From IMG/VR virus record IMGVR_UViG_3300020404_002380, positions 1 to 20,277 of that record: 20,277 nucleotides of DNA. The stretch is one strand, 5' to 3'. This document shows positions 6,614 to 13,254 of the stretch, in pieces. Position 1 is the first letter of the stretch. The number at the start of each line of letters is the position of its first letter. Source of the stretch: a virus. Under the pieces are notes generated by a model. It ran no database searches. It saw only the letters and a program-made list of their open reading frames with translations, and was not told the origin of the DNA. The translations under genes and the position numbers were made by a program.

Positions 6614-8938
6614 ATGGCAGAAAAAATTGTATCACCTGGTGTATTTACGAGAGAAAACGACCTTTCTTTCTTATCACAAGGGATTGGTGAAATCGGAGCA
6701 GCAATAATTGGACCTTTCCACAAAGGACCTGCTTTCGTTCCAACCGTTGTTAATACACAATCAGAATTTGAAGAAAAATTTGGTACACCTGATGGTTCAT
6801 ACTATACAGGATATACCGTACAAAACTACCTAAGAGAAGCAGGAACAGTAACTATTGTTCGTGTAGGAAATATAGGTGGTTATACACAAACAGTTCCACT
6901 TGGTATTCAAGCAGGTGGAAAAATAGTTGGAACACTATTCGAAACTCATAATGGAAAAGGAACACTTGGAGGCTCAACTGCAACAAGTGCTTCTGCAGCA
7001 GCAGATGAATTGAATATTGATTTAACTGGTTCAGCAGTAGCTGTATCAGCATCTATTGACCCATCAGCTGGAAATGATTTAGAAAGTGTATTTGGAAGTA
7101 ACCCAAGAGGAAGTAAAGATGCATATGTTTACAATTACTTCGAAAGTACTGCGGCAAGTGCTTCAGCAGCAACACATGATGATATCCAAATTGTAGAACT
7201 AAGTGATAATGTTTTTGCAAACGATATTCAACACGCAACTACTCCTTATATACAATCACAGTTGATTTCTGGTGAAAGACATGACTTATTTAGATTCCAC
7301 ACTTTAGGTGATGGTACTAACTATAATAAAGAATACAAAATTGGTATTTTTAACGTAAAAGCAGCAGGTTCTTCGAACTCTACTGATTATGCAACATTCT
7401 CAGTTGTAGTTAGAAAATATAGTGATATAAATAAAAGAAGTAGTGTACTTGAAACGTTCAATAACTTGAACTTAGACCCTGCATCTCCAAACTATATCAA
7501 AAAAGTAATTGGTGATAGAAACCTTACAATCGATGCTAATGGAAAACAAACAGAAAATGGTGATTACCCTAACTACTCAAACTTTATTAGAGTAGAGTGT
7601 AGTGAAGAGGGTTCATTCCCAATAACTGCGGCACCATTTGGACATGGAGCTTATACTAATCCAATTTTCCTTGGAAGTAGTGAATCTAGAGTACCTGCAG
7701 TAATATTTGCGACAGGTTCAGAAAACAACACAGCATCTAATTCAGTACAATATAGTGGTATTGATTTAGAAACTGCACAAGTTAAAATTAATAATAACAA
7801 TTATCTAGCTCCAATCCCAAGTAGTGCAACTACTGGTGGAAACACTGCTTTTGCATTCGATGCAGCATTTACTGCAATCGTTGGAGGAGTTCTTTCAACT
7901 AAAAACTTTGGATATACAATATCTACATCAGATAGTACTTCAGATATTAACAAGAGACAGTTTATCGTTGGATTCCAAAGTGGATTTGATGGTGCTAACC
8001 CAACAGTAAAAGAAGCTAAATATGGTGATGCTGATTGGGGTGCTGGTAACTCTCAAGGATTTAACTTATCTAGTTCAACTGCAAGTGGTTCAGTTGCTTA
8101 TGTAAAAGCAATTAACGCAGTATCTAATCCAGATGATTTTGATATCAACTTGGTATCTACACCTGGTGTTGTAAGAAGATTACATTCTTATGTATTTGAT
8201 AAAGTAGTTGATATGGTAGAAGCTAGAGAAGATGCATTCTTTATTGGTGATGCAACTGATGGAGCAGATACAATAGCTCAAGCAGTTACTCAAGGTGAAG
8301 CAGTAGATTCTAACTATGTTGGTGTTTACTACCCATGGGTTAAAACAATAGATAGAAATACAAACAAACTTACTGCAGTTCCACCATCAGTATTGATGCC
8401 TGGAATTTATGCTGCTAATGATGCAGTTGCAGCTGAGTGGTTTGCACCTGCTGGATTGAACAGAGGTGGTATCGTGGGAGCGGTTAGTGTATTAAATAGA
8501 TTAACTCACTCAGAAAGAGATACATTATATGAAGGAAAGATTAATCCAATTGCTCAGTTCCCTGGCGAAGGTATTGTAGCGTTTGGACAAAAAACTTTAC
8601 AAGATAAGGCATCTGCTTTAGATAGAATCAACGTAAGAAGATTAATGATTAAAGTTAAGAAGTATATTGCTTCAACTTCAAGATACTTAGTATTCGAACA
8701 AAACACTTCTCAAACAAGAAGTAGATTCTTAAATACTGTGAATCCTTATTTAGAAGGAATACAACAAAGACAAGGACTATATGCATTTAGAGTGGTGATG
8801 GATGAATCAAACAACACACCTGATGTAATCGACAGAAACATATTGGCTGGGGCAATTTACCTACAACCAACGAAAACTGCTGAATTCATCGTGTTAGATT
8901 TCAATATATTACCGACTGGAGCATCGTTCTCGGCATAA
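6614..8938 (+). CDS. Contractile tail sheath protein (gp18-like)
   Basis: A 774-aa protein, longer than T4 gp18 (659 aa). The N-terminus reads VSPGVFTRENDLSF and then AAIIGPFHKGPAF, the typical start of contractile sheath subunits. The C-terminal ~160 residues (about 612-774) carry the sheath core: GGIVGAV, then INPIAQFPGEGIVAFGQKTL, then INVRRLMIKVKKYIASTSRYLVFE, with the conserved end LAGAIYLQPTKTAEFIVLDF. The middle (about 110-480) is Ser/Thr/Asn-rich and variable, as expected for surface-exposed sheath domains, and explains the extra length. A good Shine-Dalgarno, AAGGAG (6600-6605), sits 8 nt before the ATG. The tube gene follows after 58 nt. Subunits stack around the tube and contract on infection. 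The call is very secure. Confidence 0.96.
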   Translation: MAEKIVSPGVFTRENDLSFLSQGIGEIGAAIIGPFHKGPAFVPTVVNTQSEFEEKFGTPDGSYYTGYTVQNYLREAGTVTIVRVGNIGGYTQTVPLGIQAGGKIVGTLFETHNGKGTLGGSTATSASAAADELNIDLTGSAVAVSASIDPSAGNDLESVFGSNPRGSKDAYVYNYFESTAASASAATHDDIQIVELSDNVFANDIQHATTPYIQSQLISGERHDLFRFHTLGDGTNYNKEYKIGIFNVKAAGSSNSTDYATFSVVVRKYSDINKRSSVLETFNNLNLDPASPNYIKKVIGDRNLTIDANGKQTENGDYPNYSNFIRVECSEEGSFPITAAPFGHGAYTNPIFLGSSESRVPAVIFATGSENNTASNSVQYSGIDLETAQVKINNNNYLAPIPSSATTGGNTAFAFDAAFTAIVGGVLSTKNFGYTISTSDSTSDINKRQFIVGFQSGFDGANPTVKEAKYGDADWGAGNSQGFNLSSSTASGSVAYVKAINAVSNPDDFDINLVSTPGVVRRLHSYVFDKVVDMVEAREDAFFIGDATDGADTIAQAVTQGEAVDSNYVGVYYPWVKTIDRNTNKLTAVPPSVLMPGIYAANDAVAAEWFAPAGLNRGGIVGAVSVLNRLTHSERDTLYEGKINPIAQFPGEGIVAFGQKTLQDKASALDRINVRRLMIKVKKYIASTSRYLVFEQNTSQTRSRFLNTVNPYLEGIQQRQGLYAFRVVMDESNNTPDVIDRNILAGAIYLQPTKTAEFIVLDFNILPTGASFSA

Positions 8939-8959
8939 TTTAATAAAAATAAAAAAGAA

Positions 8960-8980
8960 CTATATTTATAGTAGAATATA
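8960..8980 (+). promoter_or_regulatory. Recurring AT-rich motif, variant CTATATTTATAGTAG (site 2)
   Basis: Lies in the 58-nt sheath/tube gap, 16 nt before the ATG at 8997. The first 15 nt are identical to the site at 10600. AGGAG (8984-8988) follows as the ribosome binding site of the tube gene. Confidence 0.5.
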
Positions 8981-8996
8981 ATTAGGAGAAAACAAA

Positions 8997-9488
8997 ATGG
9001 CAGAAGTATTAGAATTTAACGATATGTTTTATACCAACTTCGAACCGAAGATGAAGAATAGGTTCATCATGGAAATCGATGGTATCCCTTCATATCTTAT
9101 AAAAACAGCAAACAGACCTTCAATACAATTTGAAACTGTTACACTAGACCACATTAACGTTAAAAGAAAACTTAAGGGAAAAGGTGAGTGGCAAGATGTA
9201 GAGATTACTCTATATGACCCAATCGTTCCTTCAGGAGCTCAAGCGGTAATGGAATGGGTGAGATTATCTCACGAATCTCTAACTGGTAGAGATGGATATG
9301 CAGATTTCTATAAGAAAGATATCCAATGTTACCTATTAGGACCAGTTGGTGATAAAATTGAACAATGGACTCTTAAAGGTGCATTTATCAATAATGCAGT
9401 ATTTAATGATTTAGATTGGGCAAATTCAACTGACCCAGTCGAGATTTCATTAACATTATCTTATGATTACGCAGTTTTAGAATTCTAA
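8997..9488 (+). CDS. Tail tube protein (gp19-like)
   Basis: A 163-aa protein, the same length as T4 gp19. It shows the family's opening (EPKMKNRFIMEIDGIPSYLIK), the middle block KRKLKGKGEWQDVEITLYDP, and the C-terminal half with AFINNAVFNDLDWANSTDP and the final strand DYAVLEF. These are the beta-barrel subunits whose hexameric rings form the inner tube that crosses the envelope when the sheath contracts. The gene directly follows the sheath, as in T4, P2 and Mu. It has its own strong Shine-Dalgarno and a candidate promoter in front, and an intrinsic terminator behind. A separate transcript would suit a protein needed in very high copy. The call is very secure. Confidence 0.96.
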   Translation: MAEVLEFNDMFYTNFEPKMKNRFIMEIDGIPSYLIKTANRPSIQFETVTLDHINVKRKLKGKGEWQDVEITLYDPIVPSGAQAVMEWVRLSHESLTGRDGYADFYKKDIQCYLLGPVGDKIEQWTLKGAFINNAVFNDLDWANSTDPVEISLTLSYDYAVLEF

Positions 9489-9515
9489 TACATATTCAAC
9501 ATATTTTTATAAAGG

Positions 9516-9544
9516 AAAAAGTTCTCTTAGTGAGAACTTTTTTT
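9516..9544 (+). terminator. Intrinsic terminator after tail tube gene
   Basis: GTTCTC (9521-9526), a 5-nt loop and GAGAAC (9532-9537) form the stem. The stem is extended by A16-20 pairing with T38-42, and a 7-T run ends it. It begins 28 nt after the tube stop codon. Confidence 0.9.
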
Positions 9545-9571
9545 ATGTCTTTATTTCAACTTTTTAAAAGT

Positions 9572-9590
9572 TATATATTTATATACAAAC
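9572..9590 (+). promoter_or_regulatory. Recurring AT-rich motif, candidate late promoter (site 3)
   Basis: TATATATTTATATACAAAC lies just after a terminator and 16 nt before the ATG at 9607, a position that supports a promoter role for the downstream chaperone gene. Confidence 0.5.
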
Positions 9591-9606
9591 AAATAAATTA
9601 AATGTT

Positions 9607-10371
9607 ATGGCAAATTACGATTTTCCTACGGAAATAATAGATTTACCTTCAAAAGGTAAATGTTACGAAGAATCAAACCCATTATCAAAGGGTAGTGTTG
9701 AAATCAAGTATATGACAGCAAAAGAAGAAGATATACTTGCATCACAAAATTTGATAAGGAAGGGGGTGGTACTTGACAAACTCTTCGAATCAATTGTGGT
9801 TCAAAAAGATATTAAAGTTGACGATATTTTAATCGGTGATAAGAATGCTATTTTATTAGCAACTCGTATTTTAGGATATGGTAAAGATTACAATGTAGAT
9901 GTGATAGACCCTTTTACAGGTGAAAATCAAAAAGTTGTAATAGACCTTTCAAAAGTACAAATCAAAGAATCAAACAATGACTTATTTAATTCTAGTAATA
10001 GATATGAATTTGAATTACCTATTGCAAAAAAGAAAGTTATTTTTAAGTTATTAACTCATAAAGATGAGAAAGATATAAGTAGTGAAATACAAGCACTACA
10101 AAGAATACAAAAAGGAGAAACTGTTTCTCAAGATATCACTACTCGTTTAAGATATATGATACAAGAAGTTGATGGAAAGAGTGATACAGGATTCATTAAT
10201 AACTTTGTAAAAAACAATCTATTAGCTAGAGATTCAAGAAGCTTAAGAAATTATGTAAAAGATTTATCTCCAGATTTAGATTTAACATATCAGTTTACTT
10301 CTGATATAACAGGTGAAAAGGAGGCACTTGACATACCTTTAGGTGCCGGGTTTTTTTACCCTACCGACTGA
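9607..10371 (+). CDS. gp26-like baseplate/tail assembly chaperone, frame-0 product
   Basis: A 254-aa protein of the T4 baseplate gp26-like family, longer than T4 gp26 (208 aa). The N-terminus has the diagnostic IDLPSKGKCYEESNPLSKG and then IKYMTAKEEDILAS; the middle includes VDVIDPFTGENQKVVIDLS; it ends IPLGAGFFYPTD, a Phe-Phe-aromatic-Pro ending typical of the group. It lies between tube and tape measure, the place of the tail assembly chaperone in long-tailed phages. The last 29 nt overlap the ORF at 10343-10579 in the +1 frame over a TTTTTTT run, and the frame-0 stop is TGA. If ribosomes shift at the run, the long product has about 323 residues (248 + FF + 73). No Shine-Dalgarno is seen before the ATG. 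The family call is good; chaperone function is inferred from position and overlap. Confidence 0.85.
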   Translation: MANYDFPTEIIDLPSKGKCYEESNPLSKGSVEIKYMTAKEEDILASQNLIRKGVVLDKLFESIVVQKDIKVDDILIGDKNAILLATRILGYGKDYNVDVIDPFTGENQKVVIDLSKVQIKESNNDLFNSSNRYEFELPIAKKKVIFKLLTHKDEKDISSEIQALQRIQKGETVSQDITTRLRYMIQEVDGKSDTGFINNFVKNNLLARDSRSLRNYVKDLSPDLDLTYQFTSDITGEKEALDIPLGAGFFYPTD

Positions 10372-10579
10372 TTACTCGATTCAACTTCATAATCAGATTT
10401 GGGAAATGGTTAACTATGGTAATGGATTTACTTGGTCAGAAGTTTATACCATGCCAATCCATTGGAGAAGGTTCTATTTCAAGAAGCTAGCAGATGCTAA
10501 AAAGAAAGAAAAAGAACAATACGATAAATCAAACAAAAAAAGTGGTCCAAGAGGACCAAATGTAAGAGTGAGGAAATAG
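10343..10579 (+). CDS. Second-frame extension of the tail chaperone (E'/T-like)
   Basis: The frame opens after a TAG at 10340-10342 and encodes 73 residues downstream of the T-run: LPTDYSIQLHNQIWEMVNYG, then FTWSEVYTMPIHWRRFYFKK, then a Lys-rich tail ending GPNVRVRK. The block with aromatic residues, TMPIHWRRFY and a charged tail resembles the short ORFs that follow gp26-like genes in marine myoviruses. Independent initiation is weakly supported: GTG at 10343 has no well-spaced Shine-Dalgarno, and the ATG at 10406 would drop conserved-looking sequence. I therefore favour expression as a frameshift fusion with the 9607 gene, as for lambda GT and P2 E+E'. The stop TAG sits in the loop of the terminator at 10568-10596. 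Confidence 0.8.
   Translation: MPGFFTLPTDYSIQLHNQIWEMVNYGNGFTWSEVYTMPIHWRRFYFKKLADAKKKEKEQYDKSNKKSGPRGPNVRVRK
10351..10357 (+). promoter_or_regulatory. Candidate frameshift site, TTTTTTT
   Basis: Frame 0 reads GGG-TTT-TTT-TAC-CCT-ACC-GAC-TGA. The overlapping ORF reads TTT-TTT-ACC-CTA. tRNA-Phe on the second TTT can slip one base forward and still pair with TTT, giving the +1 frame; a -2 slip or transcriptional slippage on the T-run gives the same frame. It is the only position in the 29-nt overlap where re-pairing is clean. An AAAGGAGG sits at 10316-10323, about 27 nt upstream, probably too far to act as a classic stimulator. A homopolymer sequencing error is the main alternative. Confidence 0.55.
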
Positions 10580-10596
10580 TTCCTCACTTTTTTTTT
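10568..10596 (+). terminator. Strong intrinsic terminator overlapping a stop codon
   Basis: GTGAGGAA (10568-10575), loop ATAG, TTCCTCAC (10580-10587), then nine T. The 8-bp GC-containing stem is perfect, and the loop includes the TAG of the ORF ending at 10579. Confidence 0.95.
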
Positions 10597-10599
10597 ACC

Positions 10600-10620
10600 C
10601 TATATTTATAGTAGTATAAA
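10600..10620 (+). promoter_or_regulatory. Recurring AT-rich motif, variant CTATATTTATAGTAG (site 4)
   Basis: Begins 4 nt after the terminator T-run and 44 nt before the ATG at 10644. It is identical over 15 nt to the site at 8960. The terminator-then-motif order supports a promoter for the tape-measure operon. Confidence 0.5.
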
Positions 10621-10643
10621 ACTATATAAAGGAAACCAATATT

Positions 10644-10862
10644 ATGTCCAAAAATAAAATAGATGAATTAAACATGGTCTCTCGTTTCTTTGGAGATGTA
10701 TTTGATAATTTAAAAAATGGTACTGCTGATAGAATTATTAAACAAGTAAAAAAGCAAGGTATGCCAAAAGATGTTATTAAATCCATCGAACAACTTAACA
10801 AAGATTCAGAGAAGTTAAGACAAACTTTACAAAAACTTAAAAAGTACAACAAGAAAAAATAA
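10644..10862 (+). CDS. Small helical protein upstream of tape measure
   Basis: A 72-aa, Lys-rich, helical protein I cannot name: VSRFFGDVFDNLKNGTADRI, then KQGMPKDVIKSIEQLNKDSE, ending in a basic run (LKKYNKKK). A Shine-Dalgarno-like AAAGGAAA lies about 10 nt before the ATG. It is the first gene after the terminator and motif pair at 10568-10620, and the tape measure follows 13 nt later, so the two are surely cotranscribed. A partner of the tape measure or of the chaperone complex would fit the position, but nothing in the sequence proves it. The compact gap and codon style support a real gene. Confidence 0.75.
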   Translation: MSKNKIDELNMVSRFFGDVFDNLKNGTADRIIKQVKKQGMPKDVIKSIEQLNKDSEKLRQTLQKLKKYNKKK

Positions 10863-10875
10863 CGAAAGTTAAACA

Positions 10876-13245
10876 ATGGCTGGCGAAAGAAGTAGATTAC
10901 AAGTTCTTAAGGAAATAGAAGCTCTTGAAAAGAAGATAGCGGATTTCAAGATTAAGAACGATATGCGTCTTAAAAAGAGTAGGGAACAAGAAAAGAAAGA
11001 CCTTATACAACTTAGAGATTTACTAAAAGAATCCAATGATATAAAATTAAAAAATCTAACTACGTTAGCCAATGAAGAAAAAAGTATAGGAAATATATCT
11101 AGTTCCTATGGAGACTTCCAACAAAGTCAACAAGAAGTATTAGATATCTCAAAAGCGGCTGGTGATTTAGGACAAGAAGAACTTCAACTTATTACAAGTG
11201 CACTTCAAAGTTCTAGAGATTTATCAGACTTAACTGCTGAAGATAAAGTACAGATTGAACAAAAGAATGCTGAATTCCTTGCATCCCTAGATGCACTTTC
11301 ACAAATTGATGGAATTAATGAAGAAATTTTAGAAAAATTAAAACAACAAAATGGTATTGCAGGTACATATGCCGCAAAAACTAAAGAACAAAAACAAGTA
11401 TTAGATAGAAGTACACAAGCAAATGAAGAACTAAAAGGAAAAATGCAAGCATTTTCTGAAAATGTTGAAACTGCTTTACATCATCTTAAAAGTGCATATG
11501 GTGTAATGGGATTAATGCTTATTGTAGGAGGTAAAATACTAGATAAGTTTTATGAAACTGGAAAAACACTTGGTGAAGTAGGAGCAGGAATATCTAGAGC
11601 AAATGTTCAAGCTAGTATATTATCACTTGTATTTGAAGGTGCGGCAGAATCTTCATTAGATTTAGCAAATAACTTAGGTGGAACTGAAAAAGTTTCTGCA
11701 ATGCTCAGATTAAATACTTTACTCATAGCAAATAATATGGGTATTAGTAATAGTGAATCTGCACAATTAGTAACAAGTTTTACATTATTAAACCAAGGTT
11801 CATCAGATACCGCTGCTAATATGGCGGAAACTGCAAGAGCTTTTGCAAAAGCTAATAATATTCCTATTGCTAGTATGATGGGAGATTTAGCAAAATCTTC
11901 AGAAGAATTTGCCTTATTTGGTGGTCAAGGTGGAAAAAATATTATTGAAGCAGTTGGTGCTGCTAAAAAGTTGGGTGTTGAAATGGCTCAAATATCTGGT
12001 ATAGCTGATAACTTATTAGATTTCGAATCATCTATTACTAAAGAATTAGAACTATCTGCAATGTTAGGTAGGAATATTAATTTATCAAAAGCTAGACAAT
12101 TAGCATTTGATGGTGATTTAGCAGGAGCAACACAAGAAACTCTTAAACAATTAGGTGGTATTGCCGAGTTTGAGAGAATGAATTATTATCAGAAGAAACA
12201 AGCAGCTGATTTATTGGGTGTTTCTGTTGCAGAAATGCAAAAGATGGTTACCAATCAAGGAGCTTTAAATGATTTATCAGCAGTTCAAACTTCAGAATTT
12301 TCAGCAGCTGCAGATGGATTATCAATGTTAGCTGGAAAATTTGGACCAGGATTACTAAAAGCTGCAGGTGGGTTAGCTCTTCTAAAGTCACTTGCAAGTG
12401 GAGCTGGTGGTGTAGTAGGTAAGGTAGCCAAAAGTGTTGGTAAGGGTATGGAAAGTATGGGTAGTGCTGTTGGAAATACAATGAAAAAAGTTGGAGGAGG
12501 TATTAAAGGTTTCTTAGGTAATCTAGGAAAAGGAATAGGTGCATTCTTAAGAGGAGTAGCGTTTGGATTAAAAGCTATAGCTAGTCCAAAGGTATTACTT
12601 GGTTTAGGAGCAATTACCTTAGCTTTTATTGGTATAGGATATGCATTAAAACTTATGGCACCGGCTATTGAAGCAGTAGGTAGTGTAATGAATGCAGTAT
12701 TTGGAGGATTAACAGGTATGTTAGGTGTAATAACATTAGAAAAAGCGGCGGCTATGGTTGCACTTGGTCTTTCATTTAATATGTTAGCACTTGGTATAGG
12801 AGCACTTGGAATAGCTGCACTATTGGGTGGTGGAAAAGTTGTAAGTTTTATAGAAAAAGTTGGTGCAATTAATACTTCTTCTTTATCTAAAAATGCAATG
12901 GCAATTAATAGTTTTGCAGAGGGTGTAGGAAGATTAAATCAAGAAATAAAAGGTTTAGATATTGAAAAATTAGCTGCTCTTGAAGAGGTTTCATTAAGTT
13001 TATCAGTAGGTGCGGCAGTATCAGGAATTGGAGCTTCTATTGGTGGAATGATTGATGCAGCATCAAATTCATTATTTGGTGAAGGTGGAACTGATATACA
13101 GACAAAAATGCATAATGAATTAGTATTAATTAGAGAACATTTAGCAACACCAAGAGTTGTACAAATTGATAGAGAAAAAGCAGGTAAAGAATTAGCAAAA
13201 TCAACAGATGCTGAAGCAGCAAATGTATCAAGTATGGATAGATAG
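10876..13245 (+). CDS. Tail tape measure protein
   Basis: A 789-aa protein. Residues 1-65 are charged coiled coil (LKEIEALEKKIADFKIKND and on); a further helical Gln/Lys/Glu-rich part runs to about 195. Around 208-240 sits a hydrophobic patch (GVMGLMLIVGGKILDKF). Residues 500-560 are Gly/Lys-rich, and 569-655 hold long hydrophobic stretches (LLGLGAITLAFIGIGYALKL and MVALGLSFNMLALGIGALGI), as expected of the membrane-inserting part of tape measures. The C-terminus has MHNELVLIREHLATPRVVQ, which may bind the baseplate. Position after the tail chaperone is diagnostic. At the usual ~1.5 angstrom per residue, the tail would be very roughly 115-120 nm (inference). No lysozyme or peptidase motif was seen. 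The start lacks a clear Shine-Dalgarno. Confidence 0.88.
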   Translation: MAGERSRLQVLKEIEALEKKIADFKIKNDMRLKKSREQEKKDLIQLRDLLKESNDIKLKNLTTLANEEKSIGNISSSYGDFQQSQQEVLDISKAAGDLGQEELQLITSALQSSRDLSDLTAEDKVQIEQKNAEFLASLDALSQIDGINEEILEKLKQQNGIAGTYAAKTKEQKQVLDRSTQANEELKGKMQAFSENVETALHHLKSAYGVMGLMLIVGGKILDKFYETGKTLGEVGAGISRANVQASILSLVFEGAAESSLDLANNLGGTEKVSAMLRLNTLLIANNMGISNSESAQLVTSFTLLNQGSSDTAANMAETARAFAKANNIPIASMMGDLAKSSEEFALFGGQGGKNIIEAVGAAKKLGVEMAQISGIADNLLDFESSITKELELSAMLGRNINLSKARQLAFDGDLAGATQETLKQLGGIAEFERMNYYQKKQAADLLGVSVAEMQKMVTNQGALNDLSAVQTSEFSAAADGLSMLAGKFGPGLLKAAGGLALLKSLASGAGGVVGKVAKSVGKGMESMGSAVGNTMKKVGGGIKGFLGNLGKGIGAFLRGVAFGLKAIASPKVLLGLGAITLAFIGIGYALKLMAPAIEAVGSVMNAVFGGLTGMLGVITLEKAAAMVALGLSFNMLALGIGALGIAALLGGGKVVSFIEKVGAINTSSLSKNAMAINSFAEGVGRLNQEIKGLDIEKLAALEEVSLSLSVGAAVSGIGASIGGMIDAASNSLFGEGGTDIQTKMHNELVLIREHLATPRVVQIDREKAGKELAKSTDAEAANVSSMDR

Positions 13246-13254
13246 GAGAATAAT

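Noticed and set aside
7824-8009. 61-aa + strand frame within the sheath gene
   Set aside because: Leu/Gln-rich shadow of sheath codons with no start signal; the sheath frame is continuous and well supported.
10350-10497. -1 frameshift at the T-run, the commonest type in tail chaperones
   Set aside because: The -1 frame stops at a TAG near 10490 and encodes nothing like the conserved-looking +1 frame with its aromatic and TMPIHWRRFY block; the offset needed is +1 or -2.
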